Shown here in pieces: positions 44,340-57,261 of a stretch of 64,000 nt of DNA. The position numbers and the translations under genes are program-made. How positions within the stretch are numbered: the first letter of the stretch is position 1; every line of letters starts with the position of its first letter. The notes below the pieces were generated by a model that was given only the letters and a program-made list of their open reading frames with translations, was not told the origin of the DNA and did not search any database. Source of the DNA: Lantana camara (lineage: Eukaryota > Streptophyta > Magnoliopsida > Lamiales > Verbenaceae); assembly GCA_037501455.1 (NCBI GenBank), contig CM074856.1, positions 17,071,001 to 17,135,000 on the forward strand, written 5' to 3'.

Positions 44340-45632
44340 AAAATCAACGCCTTCGGGTGCAAAAATTCTATCTTCCAAGTTAAACATTTTTCCCATTTTG
44401 GTACAATGCTTCAGTTTAAAGTTAATGATCTCTGATATACATCCTGTACACTCCTACAATGTCTTGATTGAAGTTCCAGTTCTTGAACTTTGTGTGCTTT
44501 TGCAGTTTTGAATATTTTGGATAATGCAAGCTTTGGAAATCCTGTTCTGTTGGGCCCTGACGATATGGTTGAGTAGTAGACAGGGAGGCATGCGCTAACG
44601 ACTACTATGATATCGGCCGTCCCTGTTGATCTTGATGATAGTTATAATCAGAGGTTAGTTATACCACATCATGATCGGGAGAGGTAGATGAAATTCCTCC
44701 CATCCTTGTTTACGTCACCGTGGGGTAGCTCCCTGGGCGCGACATCTGGAGGAAGAAGGATGGTGCATGTGATTATGGGTGTCAGGATCCTAACTGCTCT
44801 CGATACCAATTCTATTAATATTTTTGGAAGTAAAGATTGGACAACGCTTAGCTTGCGGACAACTTTGGTTTTAAAGTCTGGTTCATACTTTTGGAATATA
44901 TCCCGTAACCTGTTCCCCGTTTATAAAGTATATATGAACCAGAACCTCTGATGTGTGTGCATGTGTGTGCTTGCTTGGAAATCTTGTTTCAAAGTAATGC
45001 TTTGAAGTACGGTTCTAAATCAAAGTTTTAAAGAAAAGTTCTGAAATTCAGTTTTAAAGTGCAATTTGAAGTAAACCTCTTCTGAAAGTCCTAAAGCTTT
45101 CAAGTACGTATATTGTTTCAAAAGTAATGCCTCACTTAGTCCTTTTGACTAATACCTCTACCCTGTTTTCTGACCTCATGGTTTCAGGTTCAGTGATCGC
45201 TGGGTGGCTGGTATCTTGAAATATAGGAAATCTTTTATTGTACTCTTATGGTCAGGTTCTTTTGAACCATCTTGGACACCACCCTCTTGATGATAATGTA
45301 GCGTTCAATTAGGTATTTATCGATCTAGCCTCCGGTGTCCTTTGTTACTTATTTTCACTAGTTATATTTTTTTTCCTTGACACTCTATCGAAATATCTCT
45401 TTCGATACTCAATTCCAGTATAATCCTTGTACTTGGTTACTAGCCTTTTGTGTCTCCTGATTTATGTTTCAAAAGTTTTAAATTTCTCATATTTCCGCTG
45501 CAATGCTCCCTTCTAGTACTTTGATCTTGTAATGCTTTGTCCGTTCGCCAGCGTGCTTCTTGGGTACTAGGCCTTCTGTCCACTTGAAAGGCACGACGGT
45601 GCGGGGTTGTGGCCCCTTTGGGGTGCTACAGT
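44340..45632 (+). mobile_element. Ty3/gypsy LTR 3' fragment, opposite orientation
   Basis: The segment ends GGGGTGCTACA at 45632, the inverse complement of the TGTAGCACCCC start seen in the LARD LTRs. It carries the 'tttccgctgcaa' phrase near 45490 typical of such LTR ends. It therefore reads on the plus strand. The body differs from the LARD LTRs, so it is another family. Its left part is cut by LTR E. On the right it abuts a copia RT in mid-domain, which suggests this LTR or its parent element inserted into the copia element. Only the right flank is visible, so no target duplication can be tested. Confidence 0.6.
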
Positions 45633-48120
45633 CACATATGATGAAGCTATAAAGGATATGGATGCTGACCATTGGGTCAGAGCCATGGAATCCGAATTAG
45701 ATTCAATGTATTCCAATAAAGTCTGGGAACTTATAGAGGCGCCTGAGGGCATTAAACCTATTGGATGCAAATGGGTCTACAAAAGAAAAAGGGGATGCAA
45801 ATGGGTCTACAAAAGAAAAATGGGTCTTCAAGAAGAGATATACATGGCTCAGCCTGAAGGCTTTATAGCCAGAAATCAGGAGCATATGGTATGCAAGCTT
45901 AATAGACCTATTTATGGTCTTAAGCAAGTGTCTAGATCATGGAACATCAGATTGAATGAAGCAATTAAATCCTTTGGATTTATACAATTTCCTGATAAAC
46001 CATGTGTGTACAAGAGATATCATGATAATGTTGTAACATTTTTAGTTTTATACGTAGACGATATTCTGCGTATTGGAAATGATACGGGAATATTGTCAAC
46101 AGTCAAGATTTGGTTGTCAAATCAATTTGACATGAAAAACCTAGGTAAAGCTAGTTATATTCTAGGGATCAGACTTAGTCGTGATCATAAGAATAAAATG
46201 ATTGGTCTATCATAAGCAGCATATATAGATAAGATGCTAGCAAGATATAATATGGCAAATTCCAAGAAAGGTTCATTACCTTTCAGACATGGAGTTCATC
46301 TGTCTCGGGATCAGTGTCCCAAGACCCCTGAAGAGACAGAAGAGATGAAAGATATTTCGTATGTTTCGACAATCGGAAGCCTCATGTATGCCATGTTATG
46401 TACTAGGCTAGATATCTGTTATGCTGTAGGTCTAGTCAGTAGATATCAGTCAAACCCTGGACCCCAACACTGGATAGCTATAAAGCATACATTGATAACT
46501 CGTTAATTCGACGTCTTTATGATTAAATTATACCCTGAATTGTGCTTGAATTAATATTATCTAGAAAGGAATTGATATTTTGTTATTTATATTGTAGATT
46601 CGGGGCTCGAATGTGAAATTGGTGCGAACTTGGTCGTTTTACGAAGATATTCTCGTACAAGAGATGAACAGTGGCTGGACTAACCGCGGTTGAGCATGAC
46701 ATCGATTTGCTGCATGGAGGGTGATTACTGGAACATTTGAGAAGCAATTATGTGGTTCTGTATGTATGCATTTATACATAATATTGAGGCTGCGTGCATG
46801 TAAAAATGTGGTGTGGGGTTGACTTTAATTTTTGGAAATGGGGAATTTGGTTTTACATTGAAAGATCACCAGTGGGCTGCGTACAAGGTATTTTATAGAA
46901 GAAACCCAATTCACTTTGTTGGGCCATGGATTTTATTAATTAGAATAAGCTAATTGGGGCGGGCTGTGCTTTTATTTGGAGTTAATTAGTCTTTGGGCTA
47001 TCGTGTACCTTGGCTTTTAATTGAAGATGGGCCCATTTGTGTGATTTTAGTTTTATATTTGGGTTGTGTGAGCGTAGCATTGGGAATTATTAGGTGGCCT
47101 ACTTTGGCTTAATTTGGCGAGACTTTCTTATTGGAAAGGGCTGTTGTACTTGTCTTTGGAATTAATTGTGGAAGCCCAGGTTTACGTTGGGCCTGGAGGA
47201 CAAGAAACCTATTCCAATTTGCATGAGGATTTGGAGACTTTCGCTCTATATTTTCGGACAGCAGCAGGGGGATAATCATGTATCTTCTGGAGTAGAGACG
47301 CGAGCAACACGAAGCGATTTCGGGAGTTTTTCTTGTTTTTAATTTCTTTCTTAGACAATTTAGTTGATTTATGTTAAAGAATTCCTTTAGTATTGTTTTT
47401 ATGGATTTTAGTAGCTACGTTTTTAATTATCTAGCTAGGGATTATAGATTCGATTTGGATATTGTGAGACCTAAACGTTTTTATCAATTCATGTTTATTT
47501 CGGCATTTATCTTATCTCCGTGTTTCGTGTTTATTGTGATTAGGCAATTTCGGGATAGTGCACGATTTGAGAGGTGTCGAATCCGTCATATATTAAAGTA
47601 CTTGAGAAGGACTCGGGATTATATGTTTGTCTATCGCAGTGATGAGCTCATTCCTATAAGGTACACGGATTTGGATTTTCAATCTGATTTGGATTCTAGG
47701 TATTCGATGTCTGGATATGTGTTTACTCTAGGAGGAGTGGCCGTAACTTGGAGGAGTATTAAGCAAACTTGCATTGCTGACTCCACCATGGAAGCCGAAT
47801 ACGTGGCAGTTTCAGAAGCAGCCAAAGAAGCGTATTGGTTTCGAAATTTCCTAATGGATCTAGAAGTCGTCAAGGATGGGCTTACACCGATCACATTGTA
47901 CTGTATCCAGCTCCAAGGAACCTCGAAGTCATAAACGTGCGAAGCACATCGAGAGAAAGTTTCACATTATACATGATTATGTGGAACGTGAAGAAGTGGA
48001 AATAGTAAAATTTGACTCAGTAAATAATCTGGTTGATCCCTTCACTAAGACTTTGGCGCAAAAGAGATTTGACACTCATGTAGAAGGGATGGGCCTTAGA
48101 TGTGTAGCAAATTGGATTTA
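45633..48120 (+). pseudogene. Ty1/copia pol remnant (RT and RNase H), interrupted
   Basis: RT starts in mid-domain (DEAIKDMDADHWVRAMESEL, IGCKWVYKRK). A 30-bp tandem duplication (45763-45792/45793-45822) repeats GCKWVYKRK. The sequence then jumps to EEIYMAQPEGF, so roughly 75 residues of the RT, including its first catalytic aspartate, are deleted. The palm motif YVDD remains at 46051-46062. RNase H follows (RYQSNPGPQHW near 46440) and is interrupted by a solo LTR at 46493-47588. It resumes with ILKYLRRTRDYM, ADSTMEAEYVAVSEAAKEA and, after a small deletion of the CDN-type segment, KEPRSHKRAKHIERK and LVDPFTKTLA. It ends in a stop at 48118-48120, followed by the polypurine tract gggcaagtgggagat and the 3' LTR. 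Integrase, protease and gag are gone. Nonfunctional. Confidence 0.93.
46493..47588. mobile_element. Solo LTR (1096 bp) inside copia RNase H
   Basis: Runs TGATAACTCG...GAATCCGTCA, with TACAT at 46488-46492 and TATAT at 47589-47593, a 5-bp duplication with one mismatch. The copia reading frame is restored if it is removed (IKH...ILKYL). The end (gtgtcgaatccgtca) resembles Tat/Athila-type LTR termini. The open frame beginning at 47371 is a chimera of LTR and copia RNase H. Confidence 0.83.
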
Positions 48121-48135
48121 GGGCAAGTGGGAGAT

Positions 48136-50300
48136 TGTTGGGATTAATGCCCTGAAAATCCAATTATATTGTAAATATTTTGGATTAATAAAACTGAAAT
48201 TAAAGCAAGTTATGAGTATTTTACAAATTTAACAATTAATGACGTGTGATGGTATTTTTATATGAAATGTGTTTCATCGGAAAATACTTTAAATACCAGA
48301 AATCACGTGTCATTAAAGTTCTAGTCGGTATGATAAGAAAATGTTCTTATCGAGACTATAATATGTTATATAAAATGATTAATCTTTCGTCATAGGGAAA
48401 TGGAGTTTTCGATTATAACACATTGATGATTTTCAATGAGATTGGAAACATCGAACTGGACCTCTGAGAATATTCATTTTATACTGCTATCTAAAATGAA
48501 CAAAATCTCGGAAGCATTAGACTCTCAATCCTGACAGTGTTTCTACTTTAGGCATGTAGTGTTAATCACTGTGATGTACTCAGAAGTGAGGTCTCGGTAA
48601 CGTTTGGCCAAAATACTTTGTACGTTCGGTGATTGCATAAAATGTGCTAAAGAGAAATATTGATCGAGGAATTTGTAGCCTAGGTGGAAGGTTAAAAGAT
48701 ATCCCTGAAATAGATTTGCAAAAAGTTCGAATTAAAACTTTGGCCAAAGTACTTCGTGTGTGCTTCACCGAAGTTGTATGTTGAATGTGTTTCACATACA
48801 GAGAATTTGAACTTAAGGTGAATCAAGAATTTCAGATTGGAAGTGAAAAATAAATGATATTAGTATTGATTTATTTTTCATGGATATCTGTACAGAGGAG
48901 TAAAATGTAAAATTATTCTAGATCGAGAAATTCGTGAATAATTTAATTAATTTTAGAATGCAACAATATTTATTTAGTGAAATTAAATATTGTTAGACGG
49001 TAATCAACTATTATCACGGGATGATAATAGATTGACCCGTTTGGAGCTAAAATTAATTAGTCCTGCAGGTCCCCCCGCAAGCCCCAACGAAGATCAAAGA
49101 GAAAATATTAAAAGGAGAGAGAGCAATGAATTTTCACAGTGTTTGAATATAGCCAAGGGATTTATTTTGAGAAAATAAATTAATTCCAAATAGTTGAAAA
49201 TGCCCGAAATTTTATTTTGGAGAAAATAAAATTTTTCAAAAAAAAAAAAAAGAGTTTTGATGACATAGCAGCTGAGGTGTCATACCTCGTCAGTGGGTCA
49301 GCGTCGGGTGGCGCTGACTGGACGCCACATGGTGAGACATGTGGACGGCTGAGATCGCTCCACATCAGCACAAAGGGATGGTCCAGATTGGATCTGGAAC
49401 AAACCCGATCAGGGCACGGATGCGGATACGGGTCGGATAGGGTCAGTCAAGGATTGACCGACCTGGACACCTGGACTAATGGGAATTTGCCACGTGGATG
49501 TCGGGCCAGACCGCCTGAACTGACCGGTTCATGTGCGAACCGGTCTGAACCGCTGGACCACCGGTCGGACCGGTCGAACCGGACACGTGGCACCTACTTG
49601 TGCCTGCTTGAGGTTCGCACGCGCCAAGCACACAGCCGCCACATGGGCGGCACGTGTGGGCCCGTACGGGCCCCGTTCGGCGCTTGCTCGGCGCCGCTGC
49701 AATCTTTGGCCTCCAAGCTTTGATGTAGCGTGGTCGGATTGGCTGTGTGAACTTGGCTTGCATGCCAAAAATGCAAAAATTCCTCGGATGTCCTAGTTTA
49801 TATATTGTTCAAATAAAATCATCAGAACTGGCATTCCATTTTCAGCTTCAAACACCTATTTCGGCTATTTCTCTCTCTAGAATTAATTAATCCTAATTTA
49901 AGGATTATATAATTAATATATAATCCACTTAATTATTAGAAAATAGGAATTTTATGAAATTAGAAAAAAGAGTTTTTCTAGAAAATATTTTCTCAAGTAT
50001 TTAGCGAAATACTGCCGGAGCCCACACTCCAAAATCTTAATCGGGGATATTGCGGGGAAGCTCTGCTGGTTTCACGAGAAAATATCGAGGTGCTGGAAAA
50101 GTGCCATTGGTAGCCAATTTTGCAGTACGGTAATACTGTTATGCTGCCAAAATTATTATTTGCATATTGTGATTATATGCACTGTGATTTAAAATTATGT
50201 TATCGATGCACGTATATATTAGAGTTATTCTGCCCGATTTGTTCCGCTGCTTATTAAATTATTTTAGAAATATTTTGATAACGAGGTTATGGTAAAATTT
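48136..50300 (+). mobile_element. 3' LTR of the copia element (right end uncertain)
   Basis: Begins TGTTGGGATTAATGCCC right after the polypurine tract 48121-48135. The first 800 bp match the inverted fragment at 21390-22201. A TATA-like word (tttatatatt, near 49798-49807) follows a GC-rich U3 block, and a ttccgctgc phrase near 50240 is typical of the end of such LTRs. I did not find a clean CA terminus. Sequence at 50300-50640 is not assigned. Confidence 0.75.
49260..49740 (+). promoter_or_regulatory. GC-rich U3 block with ACCGGT-type inverted repeats
   Basis: A sharply GC-rich island in an otherwise AT-rich LTR, about 60-540 bp upstream of the TATA-like word. It holds CACGTGG/CCACGTGG words (near 49490 and 49584) and repeated ACCGGTC/GACCGGT words at 49515-49575 able to form hairpins. 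Long open frames on both strands arise from base composition and are not conserved. A role as an LTR enhancer is inference. Confidence 0.45.
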
Positions 50301-50639
50301 TTAGAAATATTATGCTATACCGTCACCAGACAGATAGGACCCCTGATGAGATCGAAAGTTCCTTAACGCTCGCGGAACTAGCCACCTTGAAGACCCAGGT
50401 TTATTGGGATGAAGTCTACACAACCCGTCTTCCTGTACGGCATGAGTGAGCCAACAAATCCGTCTCCCGGAATGATGACCGTCTATCGGGATGCCGTGTT
50501 TGTTGGGGGTCTGAGGTTTCCAATTCCAACCTGAGTCGCCAACATCTTGAATTTTCTGCAATATTTGCAGATCTACAAATATTGAAACGAAACCTGTTAG
50601 GAAAAATTTTAATTTTCATTTTTACTCTATTTTTTCCGG

Positions 50640-51135
50640 TATATCGCTACTTGAATGTGCCCGGTTTAGAATAATTCCAATTGCCTTTGGCACTCGATCT
50701 ACAACTCAGATTTTTTATGCTGGAACTTGTTTCTTTTTGGCTTACTATGAGCTTATTGTCATTGAGATAGGTTCGAACCTTGACTGACCACATGGCCTTT
50801 GTAAAAGAGTCTGGTTATTCATTGTTAGTTCGAACTAGGTTTTAAGTAGCAAGTTTTTTATGTCAGTCTGAATCGAGAATAAATCATTAATCTATGCTAG
50901 TCTGAATCTTACGGTTTATTTGGTGATTGATTGATTATCATAATTTGGAAATTAATTGCTAGTTTTGTTATTGTAACTGTGTTCGAGTTCGGACTGTCCT
51001 CGAATGGGACTAATGTTAGCTTTGCCAACTGCTCAATGTTGTTTATGCCTTACTATTTTTGTAGGCATTTCTGTAATTTTTCTTTGTTTGACGTTTGGCT
51101 TATATCTCTGTATATCTTGCTCTTGCTGCAATAAA
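50640..51135 (+). mobile_element. Third LINE 3' untranslated-region fragment
   Basis: Similar to 11439-12110 through 'gttttaagtag' (near 50845), 'gtcctcgaatggga' (near 50996) and 'tgtaggcatttctg' (near 51060), in the same order. No poly(A) run follows directly and no target duplication was found. It is the most decayed of the three copies. Confidence 0.65.
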
Positions 51136-53700
51136 TCGTTAAACTCCCCATTATTTCACTGACCGATCGATTTGGTGTATATATATATTGATTGGGCATC
51201 TCAATTTTATAATTCATCTATTGTTTTACTTATATACATACCTCGTATATATTGATAGACAATTGAATTCAAAAAATAAATAAATAATTGTGACATAAAA
51301 AAAAATTTTGAAAAAATTCTTTTAATTTTTGGCGCCTACCAATACAATTACAATTGATGTGTTGGGTGAGTAAAATAAGAAATAAAACACCTAATTAAAA
51401 TAATAAAGCTAAAACTATACAAATATTAATTATTAAGTAAATAATTCTAGGTAACATGGTTCTTTTTCAATTAAGTTTCCCATTTTAATTGAAACACACA
51501 TTTTTAAATTATTATTTTTTTCTTTTCCCAGCCAAACCCTTTCATTTGAAAGATTCATATATAATCGCTTTATGTTGTTCCTTTCTAGTAAACTTGCCCA
51601 AGTTTTCAAAGTTTGTAAGTTCAAAAACTACTTTTTCTATTTTAAGTGGTGGAAATTGAGACTAGAGAAACCTTGCGTTTGAACTCAAAACAGGTCCCAT
51701 GGTAAAAAAGAGGATGGTATGATTATATATCGAGAAACATAATGTTAGTGCTAATATAGTAATTGAGAATAAGAATTCTATACAATCAATTATATACATT
51801 GACAATAAAATTTATTACATCAAGGTCAATACTAACAAAAAATATTTTAAACTTGTTATAACGGCATTATTACAAATAGTCTTTCCTTGTTGGTTTATTT
51901 GGGAAAACAATTTTGTCATTCCAACTAAACAATTTTTTTTACTCAAACTAAGTTTTATTATTATATTATTAATTGTCATTTCAATTTCGTATTTTTTACA
52001 ATTAACTATCTCCAACTAATTTTTAATGATTTTAATTGTCAAACTTGTCATTTAGATTTTTTTTCTTCTCCAATCTCCACAAAAATCAATCATCTTACAA
52101 ATTTTCTTCTAATCCAATTTCTTCATTCAAATTTTTTTGACCAAAATTTTTCTCCAACAATTTTCTTTCCATATTTATATCTGACACTTTTTCTTAATTA
52201 AAATCTTCGGACAATATTATACACTTCTTCATTAAAATCTTCACTTACTAACACCATCTATTACTTATTATACCGAATACTCAATGAGAAATTTTACTTA
52301 TTGGAAATCAAAATTCTCAAGAGCCCATTGCGAGCTCCTACCTAATTGTTTTTAGTTGATTCAGCTTTAAAGATGCTCAACAAGTTTAGATCAATTGACC
52401 AAATTAGGTTGATAATGAAAAATTGTGAGTAAGATTAGGTTTAAAATTTGGAATATTTGGAAAAATATACACCAAAATATGATCAAAATCTAAAAGGAAA
52501 AATAAAGATATAAATAATTAGAGAGTTTAAAAATAGCGACTTCTATTTGTTGTATATGGTGTGCAAAAATGGAGAATACGACAAGTTAATAGAAGAAATT
52601 TTTTTTCTTTTCCATCTCTGAAGAAAAAAAATGTGTTTGAAAAATTCTAAATTTCTTATGAATAAAAAAGACCTAAAATGACAAGTTTTTGTTCTTAGTG
52701 TACCCATGTAAGTCTCACGTATTTATTATTCAGGCTATCGAAATCACTAAAAATCCCTCGAAAATGTTTTTTTTTTTTTTTTTAAAAACGCAAAGTAAGA
52801 ATGACTGTTTATAAAAAAAACAAAAAAGAGATGATGGTCTATAGTAAAACTTAGTCCAAGTAGAAAAATGTAAAAACTCCTATATTTCTGATGACAAATT
52901 GCATCACGTTTATTTTGATTCGATCGAATAAAATCACAAAAGTGTAAAATTATCGCACCAATAATAATTGTTTTTTAAGATCTCAAGTACGAGACATGTG
53001 ATGAATTTAACGTTGTTCCAATTCTTAAGGTATGCTACTTTGCAACACTTAATTAATATCTTATTACAAATCGCATAAATTTTTATATCTTTTTAGTAAT
53101 CTCAATTACTAAATTGCTGGCGAGTTAAATATTAATTTGTCAGAAGCTAGTATGTGCAAAACTATCAATTTTATTTTGATAATAGATTAATTTGCTAATT
53201 TAATTTAGAGATTTTCTGATCCCTTGACATATTTTAGTGTTTAATAATACTTATCGATCTCTAAACATTTAAAATTTTAAATTAAATAATTATTTAGTAT
53301 GATATTAAAATTCAAGTCAAATTAAGTTTATGATCGAATATAACACCTCACCGTCATTCATTTGTTAAAAAAAGTGAGAGAAAGAGAAATTGTAGTTTTA
53401 CTATAAAAAATAAAAAAAATCCGTGATGGGATGTGATGAAATATTTAAGTATGTATTTGATGATTGACTAAATTGCACTCATTACTCTTGTGTTATGACA
53501 ACCTATTATAAAAAATTATGTGTTTCAAAAACTGTCGTAAAAAAATCCTGTATTATCTAAAATATGCACCAAAAATCCTGAACGCGCTTAGGCGCCAAAA
53601 TTTCCTTCTTTAAACTAAAACTTAACACAAAAAACTTATGTTCATAAAAATTTGCATGAAAATCCCTGACCACTTAAATAAGTTTATATATACCAAATAA
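51136..53700. other. 2.6 kb of AT-rich sequence, nothing recognised
   Basis: Very AT-rich, with T and A runs (for example 52766-52783). No ORF above about 65 codons looks real. A stretch at 53500-53690 (phrases like 'aaaaaatcctgtatt...caccaaaaatcctgaa') resembles MULE terminal sequence and echoes 16550-16620, but no partner end or duplication was found. Confidence 0.5.
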
Positions 53701-54180
53701 ATTAGTATAACACATGGAATGCAAGCGGCAAAGGGCAGCAAGCGGCAGGCAATAGGGCCTGCAGCCGCGCGCACATGCACCTTCACGTACATGTGGGGCA
53801 CCTGGGCAGGTGAGCTACTGGTAACTAAACAGGTTGGATAGTCTTCTGCTGCCTAGCGTGCGCGCTGCGCCCGGTGGCGTGCGACAACGGAGAGCCAGCG
53901 CCTTTGGCCCTCATCATCTCGTTTTGTTTTTCGACCAAATTTCAAAAAAATTTAAAATCAAATTGAAAAATTAAAAAACATAATTTAATTAAATCTGATC
54001 TAAAATTTAATTTTAAATCAGGCTTCAACATAAAACGTTTTTCTCAAATTTTCAAGAAACTCTCAGATTTCAAAACAAATTCAAAAATACTCAACTATTA
54101 CTTAAATTTAAGAATTTCTACCAAAGTCAATTTATAAATTAATTTTGAAATAACCTTGCAAGCGTGACTTTGATACCACT
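53701..54180 (-). mobile_element. Copia leader with primer-binding site
   Basis: On the minus strand the LTR at 54181 ends ...TTTTCCAACA. One base later comes TGGTATCAAAGTC (54167-54179), close to the initiator-methionine tRNA complement. The following 470 bp hold an AT-rich leader and a GC-rich island (53715-53915) but no gag frame. This shows that the LTR at 54181 is a 5' LTR on the minus strand whose internal region has been lost. Confidence 0.72.
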
Positions 54181-55850
54181 TGTTGGAAAACACAATCGAG
54201 ACATAGTGGAAATTTTCTAACAAGAGATCGTTTGTTTGTAATTTTTATTTTAAAACCTCAAAGTTAATTTAAGAAACTTATTTTGATTAGTAGCTTTCTT
54301 GAAACATTCAAACCTATTGAACATATCTTTCAAACGGATTGAATCTTAATCCCTCGAACAATTATTTCTTTCGTCTAAACTCTAATATAGAAGCCCTCTA
54401 GAACGTAGCCACACCAACCTAGGCTACGATCAAATCGGCGATGATACTAGTGCTACGGTTTGTGTTTGGACTTGGGAATTTAGAGTGTAGTATTTCTTTT
54501 CTTTTACTCGGAATAAAATTGACACTTTTTAAGCATCGATCTAAGGGACAAAGGTTCGATCCCCTCCCTTATATAGCTAAGCGGTTCGAACCCCTTGTCG
54601 TAGGAGAATAAATCTCTTTCTTGCAAAATTTCAGTTTCTTATTTGCAAAGTAATCCTATCACTTGTTGATTAAAACTTTTTTTCAATCAATTTTATCCAT
54701 AAGAAACCTTATCCTAAATTGTTTAGGATTTATTTTATTTATTTATTCTAAAATAAATAAATGTTCTAATAATGTAACTAATTTCAATTAATTATTTATT
54801 GGGCTTTTATTTCGGATTGGACCAAATAATTAATTCTTAATTGATTAAAATCCTAAAATTAATTAAAATCAATTTAATTAATATATCACATACACATGTG
54901 ACACATTGTGGCATGTGCCACACGTGCCACATGGACGTGTGGGTCCACCAAATTTTTTTATCCAGTTCAATTAATTTAATTAGCCTATAGTCTCGTGATC
55001 TAAAATTTGTGTGTGAACCTTTAGATTCATTATTTGATTAGCAATGATCTTAATTAATTTATACCCTTATTAATTAATTAAATAATCCATATACCATACT
55101 AACATAGTCTAGCAATAGGTGTGTGACACTTGCAAAATAACAAATTAAATTAAAAGAACCTCTCAATCAATGACAGCCTGTGAGATACGATCCTCCTACA
55201 TCTCATCTTTCAATCAAGATATAGGGTAAGGGAATAATTAGATCCTTAATAATTTTAATCTTAAAGTTAAGTTCGTTTCATATTCATTTGATCTCGATCC
55301 TAGAAACTCTTTTCTTAATTTCGATGTACCGCTTTGGCCAAGAACTTCGAGATGGAATATGAACAACTCAAAAAATAAGAGATCTTATCGCCTTAAGCAA
55401 GTGTAGGTCTTTTATTATTGATTCTCACATGCCTCCATGTACCACGTTTGTAATCCTAATATAAGTTGTAATTCAGGTGTTTCGGGTGACACTATTTTGT
55501 GCCTATATCTGAGATTACCTAGTTTACTCACACAAAACATCAATGGAATCTCAAGTTTAAGCATTAATTAATCACGTCATCAACCTATGAGATATTTTTT
55601 AATCTGGAAGGTTCTGCGTCTTGAAGTCGTGATGACTTTTTCATTTAGTACTGTTCTCACATGGGAGACCTTAGTGTACTTGTTCAATGTAGTACACTAT
55701 TGTGTTGTTGCGTACACATAAGCCATGCACTTTACACCGCATGAAATAGGATGATTCCTTCTTAAGAATGCAATCCCACAAGCAAGTCTCAGGCGAGCCA
55801 GGTTGATATTCTCATTGTTCATTGGGCTCATAGACTTGAAGTGTGTTGTT
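54181..55850 (-). mobile_element. Diverged copia LTR (same family as 19197-21133)
   Basis: Starts TGTTGGAAAACAC in plus view and follows the order of the LTR at 19197 through the TATA region (ccttatatagc near 54570, minus-strand TATATAAGG), the CACGTG-rich promoter zone (near 54895-54945, here mostly mutated to CACATG/CACGTG variants), and the 'gatctcgatcctagaaac' and 'cccacaagcaagtctcag' phrases. Similarity fades at about 55850, before the expected CCTAACA terminus. Confidence 0.8.
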
Positions 55851-55879
55851 GAAGTTTTAATTAGTAAGCCCCATATGCG

Positions 55880-57242
55880 TGCAAGTGTACACAGTTAATT
55901 GTAGCACATAAGGTGTCGAATCCACAGGGATAGGAAATTAATCAATCACTCAGTATTTTCTCCAATCGATAGACCTAGATAGAAAATAGAGAGTTGACTC
56001 GACTACTAACTAGACTAGACAAGCAAATAAATACCAGAAACAATAAATAAACGGATAGTTAGGGGATCGAGTGACAATCTTATAACTCAGTGTTTGAATC
56101 AATGCTCAACAAATATTCAAGTTCTCATAATCCTAATCACGAAAATATATGCAAGCTTCTCTCAAAGTCAAGGACACGTGCTTAAGTGTTTGTGTAAGCC
56201 ACTCTCGTGGTCAAACATCCAAAAACAGATCAAACCATAAGAACAAGATTAGAGTAATTAAATAGCAGCGGCAAGTCATACACTATTTAATCACAAATTG
56301 CTTAGAAAAAGACTGAATCTCTTCATCTCTTTAATTCTAAGTGTTTAGGAATTATTAATCCGAATTCACCAACAACCTTGCGATTAGAAAGTCAATTCTT
56401 AGATTCATGCTAGAGTGCGCATGCTTCAACATCCATTTAAAACATGATTCCATCACATAGAAACCAAAAATATTCATACGAGAATATCATCGAACACATA
56501 CACAATGCAATTATCATCTTCTTACCCAAGAGGAGCTAACTAATTGACAAACCAACAATCAACAAGACACGGAGCAAGAAATAAACTAATTAATATCATA
56601 AACAAGGATTCACAATAATTAATTCATAAACAAAATCAATAAATTAACCATGAATTCAAAACCAATCCTTGAGACATTAGTTTGTTTCTAAAGAAAAGCA
56701 TAGGAAATTAATGGTGCAAATCTGATATTTACGTGGCGTCGTCTAGCATTTGCTCGGATGTCTCCATCCTTGCAGCTCTTCGTCGCCTCTCCAACTCTCT
56801 AGACTCCAAACCCTAACTCCCCCAATGTGTAGAAGATGAATGAGAATTCCCTTGTTTTTAGGGTTGGACTGGTATTTATATTCCCCAAAAGAAATTGGGT
56901 TAAAAGGCCCTAATTCGCGTCTAAAATATCAGTCCAAAGAATGTATTTGCGATCGCTAATAATTAACTCGTGGCCGCCAACCGGACGACAGAATATTGTT
57001 AACTTCCACTTTCACGGTCGCCAATTTTTCTTCCCTAATTATTCGCGGCCGCTAATCCTATCCGTGATCATTGGCAGGCTTCCTGATTCGCGTTTCATTT
57101 TCTAAACTTGATTTTATGCATTGTTTTCACCATTTCTTTTCTTTTTGACTCCAAAGTGGAATATGAACTGAAACGGAGCAATTCAGACACAATTAGGCAC
57201 AATAATGGCATGAAAACATATGAAATGTAGGCTAAAAATATC
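55880..57242 (-). mobile_element. Tat/Athila-type LTR fragment
   Basis: The left part (gtgcaagtgtacac... gtgtcgaatccacagggat, 55882-55935) resembles the end of Tat/Athila-class LTRs read on the minus strand, as at 35437 (ttgtcgaatcc). A minus-strand TATA-like word lies near 56872 (aatataaatacc). The right end is near 57242 (aatatca). No primer-binding site or polypurine tract is seen on either side, so it is a solo or truncated LTR. There is no coding sequence; the frame at 57095-57301 crosses the boundary. Confidence 0.55.
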
Positions 57243-57261
57243 AAGTATTTTATGCCTAAGA

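Noticed and set aside
47371..47934. 187-codon frame as a single protein
   Set aside because: The first third translates the end of a solo LTR and only the rest is copia RNase H. The fusion is created by the insertion.
49217..49796. 168-codon and other overlapping frames, Arg/Gly-rich
   Set aside because: GC-rich LTR promoter sequence. Frames are open on both strands at once and carry no domain.
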